64,000 nt of DNA from NCBI RefSeq assembly GCF_004138485.1, contig NZ_RYEV01000010.1, positions 1 through 64,000 on the forward strand. The letters run 5' to 3'. This DNA is from Peristeroidobacter soli. GTDB taxonomy: Bacteria > Pseudomonadota > Gammaproteobacteria > Steroidobacterales > Steroidobacteraceae. The first letter of the stretch is position 1. The number at the start of each line of letters is the position of its first letter. Shown one piece after another: positions 8,317 to 17,301 of the stretch. The notes beneath the pieces are model-generated. The model ran no database searches. It was not told where the DNA came from and saw nothing but the letters and a program-made list of their open reading frames with translations. The position numbers and the translations under genes are program-made.

Positions 8317-10528
8317 CGGCGTGCCTCGGCATCGCGCTCGTCGGTGAGTATTTAGGTTGCTCTTGTCCCACGCCGGGACGATCGTAGTCACACACCCCGA
8401 CCGGAAAGACCGCCTGCAACCTCGCAAGTTGCGCTGAACTCAAGGGGCGCTCGTAGTCGCGCCGATCGATCGGCTTCAATGCGCACTTCAACACATCCCC
8501 CGTCACCGGCCCACCGGCGGCCAGTCGAGGGGTTCCATAGGGCGGGTACTGCCGATTGCACTCCCCCGGCTCGGAATAACTCGCCGCCTCAGCGATCCAC
8601 CGACCATCGGCGGCCCGACATCCCTCCGAAACGTCCTCCGGACGATTGCGCGAGATTCGCTCGGCGGTCGAGCTGAAGCGTTCATCTCGCTCAATGCGGC
8701 CGAGCCAATCATCCATGCTGCGTACGAATCGACTTTCTGTTTGAGCATTGTTTGCAAGCAGATTCTGCCTGCCCTGCGCCGTCCACAGAGGAATAAGTTC
8801 AGGTCGCGGCAGCACGAGCATGACGTGGTTGGTCGCGGTGCCGCTCGCAGCGAGCAACCGGGCTCGGATCATCATGGAGCCTGCGAGGACGTGGTTGTCC
8901 GCTAGGTCATCGGTGTACGTGCGCCAATCGATGATCGGAATATCCCTCAGGCCCCCTCCGCCGGTGAGCACCAGTCCATTGCGATAGGCATTGCGAATCG
9001 CAACCACATCTCCCTCCATGCGAGCGCCCGTGATGATGTTGCCGTCGGGGTCATAGCCGCCCATGCGCTCATTGAGCACGACGAAGTGCTCCGCATCGAT
9101 CTGCCCGCTATTGAAGGCGAGCAAGCCATACTGAACGCCGATGTTATCGAGCGGCCGACGGGCACTGCCCGTACTCGGGTCGCGACCCAGCGCGCTCCAT
9201 TCACGGGTGTAGTCACATTTGACTCCCGTTGGATTTCGCTGCTTGTCGTAGATCAGTGTTCGATCCATCGACGGATCGCAGTTGTCGGGTCGAACGATTT
9301 GCGGCATTCGAGCATAGGACAACCAGGTGTTCTTGCACGTTCGCCAAGTCGCAAATCCCGAGACGGCGCTCTTCTGTTCGTTGCTCCAGGCAAGCGTCGA
9401 GGTATTCATCGCATCATCCAGGAGCGCGCAATCCACCGGCATCACCAGCGTCGTCAGCATGTCTGGAAAGCTGCCCATGGTGACGATGCCATCGAGCAAG
9501 CCCGGATGGTTCTGGGCGATCAGCAACTGCTGAACGGCGCCGCCGGAGCCACCCTTACCGATCGTGTAGGCGGGCGCGCCATACTGTTTGGTGAAATGCT
9601 CCTTCACCATCGACAACGTTTCCGCGGACACCTCGTCATTGCAAAGGTTGATGAACTTATTCAAGGTCGACGTCGCGACCGCGTACCCCAGGGCGATCAG
9701 CGGATCCTCCGACATCGCCCCCAGCGTCCCTTGACGGTAGCCGGCGGCGCACCCGCCCCCAAAGACATAGATGAGTCGACCATTCCAGCTTCCCGCCTGA
9801 CGCGCCCAGGGCGTCGGCAACGGGCTTCCCGGCTGATGAAGAAACTGAATGTCGTAGACGGCGCGGTTGATCGTGCCCAACTCGCGCCGAACGATGTAAC
9901 TGACGCGTCGCCCATCGCTGGTCAGCGTTTGCGCCACGTCGGCGGGGACGGGTTTGGAGGGATCGTAGATCTTGAATCCTTCCGCCAGCGCGTCCGGCGC
10001 GGCGTCGGGCACGTTCGAGCGCTCACCGGAGACGGCCGAGGGGGCCGTCGACTTGTAGTAGTAGTAGATCCGGGTCTGCGCATTGCAATTACGGTCTAGC
10101 GCGGGGCCGAGCCCGTTCATCGAGGTTTGGCAAATGAACGGCATCTGGCGCGGCCCCGAGAAGATCGGGCCCTCTTTAGGGTGTCCCGTGAGTTCCAACG
10201 ACTCGGCGCTCGTGCCATCGATACGAAGCTCAAATCGGTTGCGTCCCGGCTTGATTCCGCTCACGAGTGCGATCAGGGACGCCGAATTCTCGCTGCGACG
10301 AAACGCTTGGCTCACATCGCGCCCGTTCAGCATCACACGCCACTGCGGGTCCGACGGCGGCTCCAACTGCACCAAGACATCATCGCCGCTCACTGCATCC
10401 GCCGCACTCGAGATAACGCGAAGTGCGCCGGCGTCCGCGCTGAGGCCCCACGCAAGGCAGCAACTCGCCATGGACGAAATCACCATCCTGCGTACCTGCC
10501 TGAGCAGCAACGGAGCGGAATGAGGCAT
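8276..10528 (-). CDS. Exported DUF6351-family (tannase/feruloyl-esterase-like) hydrolase
   Basis: This 750-residue protein has an N-terminal signal peptide (about residues 1-34, MVISSMASCCLAWGLSADAGA). A beta-rich N-terminal part with a Gly-Arg-Asp motif is followed by an alpha/beta-hydrolase domain: GRLIYVFGGGCAAGY supplies the oxyanion region, and IGKGGSGGAVQQ around residue 330 carries the presumed nucleophile Ser. The C-terminal cysteines (CKCALKPIDRRDY, FPVGVCDYDRPGV) resemble the end of tannase/feruloyl-esterase-like enzymes. The family assignment to DUF6351 is from memory of its layout, and the substrate is unknown. There is no clear ribosome site at the first ATG; Met15 is an alternative start. 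It converges on the NRPS C gene, so it is probably transcribed separately. Confidence 0.75.
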   Translation of the reverse strand: MPHSAPLLLRQVRRMVISSMASCCLAWGLSADAGALRVISSAADAVSGDDVLVQLEPPSDPQWRVMLNGRDVSQAFRRSENSASLIALVSGIKPGRNRFELRIDGTSAESLELTGHPKEGPIFSGPRQMPFICQTSMNGLGPALDRNCNAQTRIYYYYKSTAPSAVSGERSNVPDAAPDALAEGFKIYDPSKPVPADVAQTLTSDGRRVSYIVRRELGTINRAVYDIQFLHQPGSPLPTPWARQAGSWNGRLIYVFGGGCAAGYRQGTLGAMSEDPLIALGYAVATSTLNKFINLCNDEVSAETLSMVKEHFTKQYGAPAYTIGKGGSGGAVQQLLIAQNHPGLLDGIVTMGSFPDMLTTLVMPVDCALLDDAMNTSTLAWSNEQKSAVSGFATWRTCKNTWLSYARMPQIVRPDNCDPSMDRTLIYDKQRNPTGVKCDYTREWSALGRDPSTGSARRPLDNIGVQYGLLAFNSGQIDAEHFVVLNERMGGYDPDGNIITGARMEGDVVAIRNAYRNGLVLTGGGGLRDIPIIDWRTYTDDLADNHVLAGSMMIRARLLAASGTATNHVMLVLPRPELIPLWTAQGRQNLLANNAQTESRFVRSMDDWLGRIERDERFSSTAERISRNRPEDVSEGCRAADGRWIAEAASYSEPGECNRQYPPYGTPRLAAGGPVTGDVLKCALKPIDRRDYERPLSSAQLARLQAVFPVGVCDYDRPGVGQEQPKYSPTSAMPRHAVTSRRSATNAVLP

Positions 10529-10567
10529 GAGCGCGTGAGGGGTCCAGGTAGCAGTGATGCTGAGTAG

Positions 10568-10786
10568 ACCCCCTTACATTGCCGCTTACTCCCCCGGGGG
10601 CCCGGCGACACCGTCTGTCCAAGCGTGCGTTCGGGCATCCTGGTCTATCGGGATGCGAACCATATGACCACGGATTTCGCCGAACGCCAGGCAGGTATCC
10701 TGGAGCTAATGCTTGAGCCGATGCTCGAAGGCCATCTCACTAGCCAGGAAGCGCCGACATCATCGGATGCGGGCGCCTCGCTCTGA
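10568..10786 (+). pseudogene. C-terminal remnant of an SGNH-domain acyltransferase
   Basis: After a stop at 10,565-10,567 this frame reads SGILVYRDANHMTTDFAERQ, then ELMLEPMLEG, ending at TGA 10,784-10,786. YRDxxHMT is the block V Asp-x-x-His catalytic region that closes SGNH domains of acyltransferase-3 proteins, normally some 30 residues before the C-terminus, as here. The preceding codons (10,568-10,620) look unrelated, so only the last 50-odd codons of the original gene survive. The terminal segment 10,699-10,786 is closely similar in DNA and in reading frame to 125-212. No start codon or ribosome site is apparent. Confidence 0.55.
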
Positions 10787-10869
10787 TCCGGCTCCGAGCG
10801 GTTGGCCCTACGCTGCCGCCAATACCCGTGCCGCCTCGATGAGCGACGAGACCGTCGCTGACGCTCCGC

Positions 10870-12360
10870 TCACCACTGACGTGTAACCATCGCCCGCACA
10901 TCCTCCGAGAGCTTCTTCAGGCTCGCCTCGACGGTGTAGAACAGATGGCCGCCCTGATAGTACGACGAGCGCACGCGATCCATCGGCCAGCCAGCCTGTG
11001 ATATGAGGTAGTCCATGGCACCGATGGTCGTCTGCGTGTCGTAGTAGCCGTTGCCGACGAACACGCGGAACTTCGGGTTTGCTTTCATCACGTCGCGAAC
11101 CTGCGTGACATACGGCCAGTCACCGAACGGCGATTTGTTGGGGCCCCAGTTCCAGCCGTTCAGGCCGGCGCCGGCGGTGGGCATGCCGGTGAAGTAAGTG
11201 CCGATCTCGGGTACCTTGAGCTCCTTATGAAAGTGCTCGATGGCTGCGGGTGAATAGCGAGACGCGTAGCCCGGCAGCTCTTCATCGTGGTTGCCCTGCG
11301 CCGCCGGTCGTTTGTAACGCGCATCATTGGTGTCGAGGACATACCCAGGGAATAACATCTGCTGATATTGCACCTTGGTGATCTTCAGATCGCGCTCCAG
11401 ATACGACTGCGCTGACAGTCCAGTGAACTCCTGGAGCTTCCGGGCAACAGCTTCACGGCGCTCAGGCGCGGCCGTGTTGCCGAGGAACAGCACATTGAGA
11501 TATTCGCCAGCGCCGTAATCCTGCGCCTCCTTGATGAACTGATCGAACGTCCGGCCTTTGCGATCCGTGACGTTGTGACTCCAGCCTATCGCCGCCAGCG
11601 TGGGCAGCGAGACCACGTAGCTCAGAATGTTTGCTGGACGTTGCGCGTACTCGATGATGTTGACCGCCTGGCCGAGCAGCATGATGCCTTCGAGCGGCAT
11701 GCCGGCCTTCTGCAATTGATCGGCCGCCTCCACCGCCCGCATCGTGCCGTAGCTTTCGCCGACGAGATATTTCGGCGATGACACCCGGCGGTGAGTTCTC
11801 GCCCACTGCTGCACGAGATCGGTCAGCTGCCGGCCGTCGGCGACGACGGAGAACTGACTCTCCGGAGCCACGCCTGGTAATGTGCGGCTGAAGCCGGTGT
11901 TCGCAGGATCGAAGATCACGACGTCGGCCACATCGAGCGGCGCATAGACGTTGTCGATGACCTTGAAGCTCGCAGGATCGACGCTGATGTCATCCGGGAT
12001 CGCGACGCGCTTCGGTCCAAATGCGCCCATGTGCAGCGGTGTCGTGGCCACGATGGGACCGCCGTTGAACACGAACAGGACGGGACGCGCGGATGCATCG
12101 CTGTCCTTGGCAATGTAAGAGGTTGATACGAGGCGCGCGACGGGCTTGCCGGAGGCGTCCGTGACGTCGAACGGCTCGACGACGGCCTCATACCTGATCC
12201 GTTTGCCCCCAAACGTTCCTTTGTGATGGGTAACGATGGGGCCTGGAATATTCACGGCACCAAACGGCGAGGCAGGCGCATCGGCGGACGCATCGATCGA
12301 GTAGATGGCGATGGTGAGCGTAGCCATCGCGATGGCGGCAGAAAGGCGCATACGAATCAT
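10870..12360 (-). CDS. Exported S10-family serine carboxypeptidase-like protein (divergent copy)
   Basis: This 496-residue protein has a signal peptide (about residues 1-27, ending IDASADA). The S10 fold is recognisable by LVGESYGT (nucleophile Ser), GNGYYDTQTT (catalytic Asp) and GGHLFYT (catalytic His). The canonical NGGPGS oxyanion motif is altered to FNGGPIVATTPLHMG, so activity or specificity may differ from the sister enzyme encoded at 15,096-16,595. It is the last gene of a minus-strand operon, 14 bp after the amidohydrolase-like gene. S10 enzymes remove C-terminal residues from peptides; periplasmic location is inferred from the signal peptide. Confidence 0.82.
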   Translation of the reverse strand: MIRMRLSAAIAMATLTIAIYSIDASADAPASPFGAVNIPGPIVTHHKGTFGGKRIRYEAVVEPFDVTDASGKPVARLVSTSYIAKDSDASARPVLFVFNGGPIVATTPLHMGAFGPKRVAIPDDISVDPASFKVIDNVYAPLDVADVVIFDPANTGFSRTLPGVAPESQFSVVADGRQLTDLVQQWARTHRRVSSPKYLVGESYGTMRAVEAADQLQKAGMPLEGIMLLGQAVNIIEYAQRPANILSYVVSLPTLAAIGWSHNVTDRKGRTFDQFIKEAQDYGAGEYLNVLFLGNTAAPERREAVARKLQEFTGLSAQSYLERDLKITKVQYQQMLFPGYVLDTNDARYKRPAAQGNHDEELPGYASRYSPAAIEHFHKELKVPEIGTYFTGMPTAGAGLNGWNWGPNKSPFGDWPYVTQVRDVMKANPKFRVFVGNGYYDTQTTIGAMDYLISQAGWPMDRVRSSYYQGGHLFYTVEASLKKLSEDVRAMVTRQW

Positions 12361-12374
12361 GAAGAGTGGTCCAC

Positions 12375-13643
12375 CTAAGGAGTGAGCACGGATTTGATGT
12401 AGCGATCGCGTAGCTGGCGGTTACGCGCGGCCAGCGATTGCTCGACGCCGCGGATCATCACCATCCGGGCCACGCTCGTCGTTTCCAGCGGGTCGCCGCT
12501 CCACAGCACGAGATCCGCGTCCTTCCCCTTCTCGATAGAGCCGAAGCGATCGGCGAACCCGAAGATGCGGGCAGGGTTGAGGGTGATTGCCGCCAGCGCG
12601 TCGTGAGGTGAGAGCCCGAAGCGTGCCGTGCGGCCGGCGATGAACCTCGGCGTGCGAATCAGGAACACGATGCGTGCCACGCTGGGTTTGAATGCAATCA
12701 GCACGCCGGCATCGTGCAGGATTCTGGCGTTCTCGTAAGTGGCGTTCAGGCTTTTGAAAGTGAAGGCTTGGTTCTCTTCGGCATCGAGCACCACGGGCAC
12801 CTTGGCGGCCGCGATCTCATCCGCCAGCATCCAGGCCTCGGCGGCGCCGGAGAGAATGATTTTGACGTTCTGCTCGCGAGCCAGCGTGAGGATGTTGTGA
12901 ATGTCCGGCGCCCGATCGACTTCCACGAGCAATGGCTGGCGTCCTTCGACGACCGGGATCAGCGCCTCCAGATCGGCCCGCGAGAGCGATTGTTCCTCCA
13001 GGCGTGCCGCATCGAAACTGCCGCGATTCTTCGCATAGGCTCGGGCATCCGCGAACGCCTGGCGCAGTCGAACTTGCAGTGCGCCCTGCCCGCCGCCCGC
13101 GACCGCCTCGCCCTGCTCGCCCGTATCCAGAAACATGGCGGCGTGACGTTTGACCGTGAGGTCGGCGGCATCGCCCAAGTGAATGATCGCGACCTGGCCG
13201 CCGAAGATGCGCGTCACATTCGGGCCGCCCGGTGCGTTCGGCGCGACGACCGCCCGCGTGACGCCTTCGATACGCGCCTCGCCGATCTGCGGTGACGTGG
13301 GCACGACGTCGTAGGAAACATCGAAGGCGGCGCTCAGAGTGGGGTTGGTCGAGGCGCGGCCGGCATAGCCCGACCCGATCGTGTCGTTGATCGCAAGCGG
13401 CGTGACGGTCGCAACCATGCCGGGCGTCAGGATCTGACCCTTGGCGTCGATGACCCGCGCATCGCTGGGCACGGCGACGGACTTTCCGACCGCCACGATC
13501 GTTCCATCGCGAACGACGACGGTGCCACCATCAATGTCGCCGGCAGCGCCCATCGTCAGGATGCGAGCGTTGGTGATGGCGATGGTTTCGGCGTGCGCCG
13601 TCACCGCCACTACGGACAGCAGCAGTGCTCGAAGCAACATCAT
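12375..13643 (-). CDS. Exported amidohydrolase-like protein lacking the HxH metal motif
   Basis: This 422-residue protein has a signal peptide (about residues 1-18, TAHAE) and the beta-sandwich opening of imidazolonepropionase-type amidohydrolases (ITNARILTM, VVVRDGTIVAVG, LTPGM). Where active members read TPGxxDxHxH, this one reads TPGMVATVTPLAIND, so the first two metal-ligand histidines are absent. The C-terminal ITLNPARIFGFADR and GKDADLVLWSGDP blocks are conserved. Such metal-less members are often found beside a catalytically complete paralogue. Here the complete one is immediately upstream with a 4-bp start/stop overlap, which suggests a co-translated heteromeric partner (inference). 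Confidence 0.82.
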   Translation of the reverse strand: MMLLRALLLSVVAVTAHAETIAITNARILTMGAAGDIDGGTVVVRDGTIVAVGKSVAVPSDARVIDAKGQILTPGMVATVTPLAINDTIGSGYAGRASTNPTLSAAFDVSYDVVPTSPQIGEARIEGVTRAVVAPNAPGGPNVTRIFGGQVAIIHLGDAADLTVKRHAAMFLDTGEQGEAVAGGGQGALQVRLRQAFADARAYAKNRGSFDAARLEEQSLSRADLEALIPVVEGRQPLLVEVDRAPDIHNILTLAREQNVKIILSGAAEAWMLADEIAAAKVPVVLDAEENQAFTFKSLNATYENARILHDAGVLIAFKPSVARIVFLIRTPRFIAGRTARFGLSPHDALAAITLNPARIFGFADRFGSIEKGKDADLVLWSGDPLETTSVARMVMIRGVEQSLAARNRQLRDRYIKSVLTP

Positions 13644-15091
13644 GGCGTGCTCCCGAGTCCTTCAGGCGCTGGCCGTGCAGGTGACACCGGGCGTCGCACG
13701 TTACCCAGTTCGAAATCAGAGGCAGGCGTTGGCGAGGGCGCTGCGCGGTCGCTGACCAGCACGCCGTCGATGAACACCAGATCCGGCATCGAGTACACAC
13801 TGAACGGATCGGCGCTCCAGAGCACCACGTCCGCCATCTTGCCGGGCTCGAGCGAGCCGGTTCGATCCGCGACGCCGATGATCCGGGCCGGATTGATCGT
13901 GAGCCATCGGACAGCTTCCTCAGGCGTCGTGCCCAGGCCCGCCTCGCGGCCTGCGGTCATTGCGCGCGCCGCCTCGTGATTCAGGTGCTGCAACAACATC
14001 ACGTTGTCGGAATGCATGGCGGCCACGCCGCCGGCTTTGGCGACGAACGCGGCGTTCTCCATGATGGAGTCGTAGGCTTCCATCTTGTAGCCGGACCAGT
14101 CACCGGCCCAGGTCACGACGGCGATCTTCTCCCGCGCCAGCAGCGGTGCGATCTTGAAGGCCTCGGTGGCGTGATGAAACGCGGCGATCTGGAAACCGAA
14201 CTCGTGCGAGAGGTCGATCATCTGCACCATCTCATCGGCTCGATAACAATGAATGTGAACTTTGATATCGCCACGCAAGGCCGCGCCGACGGTTTCGAGC
14301 ATCAAGTCGCGCTTGGGTGGGTCTCCCGTCCCGCGTCGATGATAGTCAGCCCACTTCTGCGCGTACTCCGCCGCCGTGATGAACGTGGTGCGATAGCCGA
14401 GCATGTTCCCGGCACGCGTGGCGGGTCGTCCGGGACCGCCAGTTGGATTCTCGCCGCAGGCCATCTTCAATCCGGACGGCGCGCTGGGAAATTTCATTCC
14501 TTGCGTGCTCGTGGCGCTCACGTTCTTCAGCGTCACGGTGCGGCCGTTAAACAGGGTGCTGGAGCCCGGCAATATTTGTAACGTCGTGACACCAGCCGCA
14601 CGCGCTCGCTCGAACATCGGATCCTGCGGCCAGATTGCATGCTCGATCCAGATGCCGGCGGCAGTCGGGCCGGTCTCATTCCCGCCTTCGCCATTGGCGG
14701 CACCAGGGCTGGAGCCCGAGCCGATGTGGGCGTGTGGATCGATGACGCCCGGCGTGACCCAGCGGCCAGCGGCATCGATCACGCGTGTTCCCTCAGGGAT
14801 GGCTACGTCACGACCGACGGCCACGATTTTTCCATCACGGATCAGCACCGCGCCGCCGTCGATGCGCGGACCGACCGCCGTCAGCACCGTCGCGTTGATG
14901 ATCGCAACCGCAGGCGCAGGCGTCGGTTGGTACGTCGATGCGAACGGATCGGGCCGCTGCGCAGGATCCAATCCAGGCGGCACCACACGCGGCGCCATCG
15001 CCGCAGATTTCACCGGCGCCGTGGAGCACGCAGTGAGAAATGCGAGTCCGGCAATCGAGCCCGCGAGGGCAATGAACTTACGACTCGACAT
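13640..15091 (-). CDS. Exported lipoprotein-type amidohydrolase
   Basis: From the ATG at 15,091 this is 483 residues. I prefer that start because it places a lipoprotein signal at the N-terminus (MSSRKFIALAGS, then LAFLTACS, with Cys as the lipidation site); upstream in-frame codons overlap the preceding gene. The metal-dependent amidohydrolase motif is intact: VTPGVIDPHAHIG carries the HxH pair, later histidines occur in VHIHCYRADEM and AAFHHATEAF, and AAMHSDNV supplies the final Asp. The C-terminal TINPARIIGVADR and MADVVLWSADPF close the beta-sandwich. It lies 4 bp after the S10 peptidase gene and overlaps the metal-less paralogue, so all are one operon. The substrate is probably a cyclic amide, dipeptide or ureido compound; it cannot be fixed from sequence. 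Confidence 0.86.
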   Translation of the reverse strand: MSSRKFIALAGSIAGLAFLTACSTAPVKSAAMAPRVVPPGLDPAQRPDPFASTYQPTPAPAVAIINATVLTAVGPRIDGGAVLIRDGKIVAVGRDVAIPEGTRVIDAAGRWVTPGVIDPHAHIGSGSSPGAANGEGGNETGPTAAGIWIEHAIWPQDPMFERARAAGVTTLQILPGSSTLFNGRTVTLKNVSATSTQGMKFPSAPSGLKMACGENPTGGPGRPATRAGNMLGYRTTFITAAEYAQKWADYHRRGTGDPPKRDLMLETVGAALRGDIKVHIHCYRADEMVQMIDLSHEFGFQIAAFHHATEAFKIAPLLAREKIAVVTWAGDWSGYKMEAYDSIMENAAFVAKAGGVAAMHSDNVMLLQHLNHEAARAMTAGREAGLGTTPEEAVRWLTINPARIIGVADRTGSLEPGKMADVVLWSADPFSVYSMPDLVFIDGVLVSDRAAPSPTPASDFELGNVRRPVSPARPAPEGLGSTP

Positions 15092-15095
15092 CAAT

Positions 15096-16595
15096 CTATT
15101 TCTTCGCTCCGGCAATGAATGCGCGAACATCTTTAGCGAGGGCCTCGCGTGCCTCGGTGCCCAGGTACGGCATGTGTCCGGATGGATATAGATAGAGCTG
15201 CGTCGCGTCCAACGGGATGCCCGCATGTGCGACGGTGTAGTCCGCCGCGCCGAGTGTCGTCACGAGGTCATAGTAGCCGGTGCCCACCATGAGTCGCAGT
15301 TGTGGGTTACGCCGCATGGCGACGGCAAGGTCAGTAGCGAAGTTCTTATCCGCGCCACCGCCCGGGCCACGACCGTAGTCCCACGGGCCATTCACTGCGC
15401 GGAATGCGATGGGCTGATACTCGTCGGCGATGGAGACGCCAAGGTCCTTGCGTGCATAGAGGTTATAAGCTGCAACGAAGCCCGGCACGTACTGTCCCAT
15501 CGCGGGATCGTCGGCCACGGGGTCTTTGCCGCTTGCTGCCAGAGGCAGGGTGTAGCGACCGTCGTACATACCCAGCTCCTTGCCCTGATCGGCAAGCAGT
15601 GAGCGTGCAAACGCGCTGGCATTGAGGCGCAGATTGTTCTCGCGCACGACCGCAGGCGACAGTCCAATGAGCGCCGCGAGCCGGTTCACGACGGAGTCAC
15701 GCTGAGCGTCCGTCAATCGTGAGCCCGCATGCAACGCTTGCAGATATTCCTCATTGATGAATTTGTTGGCAGCATCGACCTGCCCTGCCGCCGAGCACCC
15801 CGTCACTTTGCCGTGATAGCAAGCCGTCGCTGCGAGCGTCGGCAGCGTGTTGATGTAGCGGCCATCGTCTCCAGCAGATCCGCCCATATCCATCGCCTGG
15901 CCGAGCAGAATGACACCGTTGAGGGTTGTGCCCTCCATCGACCCGGTTTCCATCGGCCCGCCGGCGAGCAGCCGTGCGACCACGGCGGCACGAATCGTTC
16001 CGTAGCTTTCGGAGAGCAGATACTTCGGCGCGTTCCAGCGATCGTTCTCACGCGTCCAGCGCTGAATCAGCTCCACAGTCACCTTTGCATCCTGCGCCGT
16101 GCCGTAGAACTGCTCCGGCTTGCCGTCCGGCAGGATGCGGCTGAAGCCCGTGCCGACCGGATCGATGAGCACGATGTCTGCGGCATCGAGCGGGCTGTCG
16201 GGGTTGTCGACGGTGTTGAACGGCGGCACCGTCTCCGGCTTCACCACATCCTTGAAGTCGATACGGCGCGGGCCGACGTAGCCCATGTGCAGCCAGATCG
16301 AGGCCGAGCCCGGGCCGCCGTTGAAAACAAACATCACGGGTCGCTGCGCGCCTTTCGGAACATCGCTACGGATGTAACTCGTCGTGAAGATGCTGGCTGT
16401 GCGCTTACCGGCAGCATCGGTGATGAAGCGCTCCTCGACGATGGCCGAGTAGCGCAGCTTCTGCCCGCCGAACACACCCTGGTGATTCGAAGCGAAGCGA
16501 CGGCCGTCCGCGTCGGCACCGTGACTTGCGAGTGGTGCGCTGGCCACGAAAGCCAACAACACCGCAACCTTGCGAGCAAGGGTCAATGGTTTCAT
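15096..16595 (-). CDS. Exported S10-family serine carboxypeptidase
   Basis: This is 499 residues from the ATG at 16,595, chosen because the signal peptide MKPLTLARKVAVLLAF, ending SHGAD, starts there. The S10 elements are intact: FNGGPGSASIWLHMG (oxyanion hole), LSESYGTIR (nucleophile Ser, with Ser replacing the usual Gly before Glu), GTGYYDLVTT (Asp) and PSGHMPYLG (His). It probably trims C-terminal residues from peptides in the periplasm. It is the first intact gene of the four-gene operon, and a TonB-receptor fragment lies immediately upstream on the same strand. Confidence 0.87.
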   Translation of the reverse strand: MKPLTLARKVAVLLAFVASAPLASHGADADGRRFASNHQGVFGGQKLRYSAIVEERFITDAAGKRTASIFTTSYIRSDVPKGAQRPVMFVFNGGPGSASIWLHMGYVGPRRIDFKDVVKPETVPPFNTVDNPDSPLDAADIVLIDPVGTGFSRILPDGKPEQFYGTAQDAKVTVELIQRWTRENDRWNAPKYLLSESYGTIRAAVVARLLAGGPMETGSMEGTTLNGVILLGQAMDMGGSAGDDGRYINTLPTLAATACYHGKVTGCSAAGQVDAANKFINEEYLQALHAGSRLTDAQRDSVVNRLAALIGLSPAVVRENNLRLNASAFARSLLADQGKELGMYDGRYTLPLAASGKDPVADDPAMGQYVPGFVAAYNLYARKDLGVSIADEYQPIAFRAVNGPWDYGRGPGGGADKNFATDLAVAMRRNPQLRLMVGTGYYDLVTTLGAADYTVAHAGIPLDATQLYLYPSGHMPYLGTEAREALAKDVRAFIAGAKK

Positions 16596-16596
16596 T

Positions 16597-16764
16597 CTAA
16601 AAATTTCGCGTGAACGCCCATGTAGTACCGTCGCCGCCGCTCGAAAATGGAATCGACGCGTCGAACCCCAGGCCTTCGAAGTCATCCTTGAAGAGGTAAT
16701 TGATCACACCGCCCATCGCGTCCGAGCCGTACACGGCCGCACCGCCGCCCGAGCTGTCGCCGTT
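16597..16764 (-). pseudogene. Fragment of a TonB-dependent receptor plug domain
   Basis: Within a 118-codon frame, the part at about 16,764-16,650 reads SSGGGAAVYGSDAMGGVINY followed by LFKDDFEGLGFDAS. This is the well-conserved end of the plug domain of large TonB-dependent receptors (GGxSAVYGSDAxxGVxNxxxKDDFEG). The frame then ends at GDGTTWAFTRNF and a stop at 16,597, immediately before the S10 peptidase start. A full receptor would need about 700-900 residues, so this is a relic whose barrel has been lost. It suggests the operon once included an uptake receptor for its substrate. Confidence 0.65.
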
Positions 16765-17034
16765 GAGCGGTGACAGTGGACGCGCCGGTGAAATGAGCCT
16801 CGTCCCAGCGGATTCGCCATGGTCGTTGTACGCCTGCGCCAGATTCAGGTTTTTAATGCGGGCTTGACGCCTCTGGCACAAAATTTTGCCACCGGGGTCG
16901 CGCATACTCGTTTCCTTTTGGCCGACGCTCCGGGGCGGCGAAGAATCGTTCATGCACGAACCCTCCGGCGGACTCGCGACGCATGCGCGAGGCGCTTGGG
17001 GGGGCCGTAGAAGAGGGATATTTCTAAATCGATC

Positions 17035-17301
17035 TCAGCGCAGCTGGCTGTCCTTGCTGCCGCGGCGGTTGTAGCCGCTGAACGCGCCGTTTTCCTTGTC
17101 GTCGGCTTCCTGGCACGGAATACACAGCCGCACGCCGGGGACGGCCTTGCGGCGGGCTTCGGGAATCTCGGCTCCGCAATCGGCGCAATGGGTCAGGCTC
17201 GGACCGTTGGGCAACAGGCGCTTGGCGCGCTCCACGGCGTCCTTCACCGTCGCGTCGATCTGATCCTGAACTGCGCCGTCGCCGGCCCACCCTGTCGCCA
17301 T
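17035..17301 (-). CDS. DksA/TraR-type C4 zinc-finger protein (YbiI-like)
   Basis: This 88-residue protein starts at the ATG at 17,301, preceded by GAGGTGACC; the YbiI family begins with the same MAxGWA. Four cysteines form the zinc site: CADCGAEIPEARR and, later, PGVRLCIPCQ. The C-terminus GYNRRGSKDSQLR is nearly invariant in YbiI-type proteins. Full DksA binds RNA polymerase through a long coiled coil; this short family lacks that length, and its role is poorly known. It is divergently arranged with the gene at 17,677. Confidence 0.88.
   Translation of the reverse strand: MATGWAGDGAVQDQIDATVKDAVERAKRLLPNGPSLTHCADCGAEIPEARRKAVPGVRLCIPCQEADDKENGAFSGYNRRGSKDSQLR

Noticed and set aside
9086-10099. 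337-codon open frame on the plus strand
   Set aside because: It is antisense to the DUF6351 gene, whose signal peptide, nucleophile motif and length are coherent.
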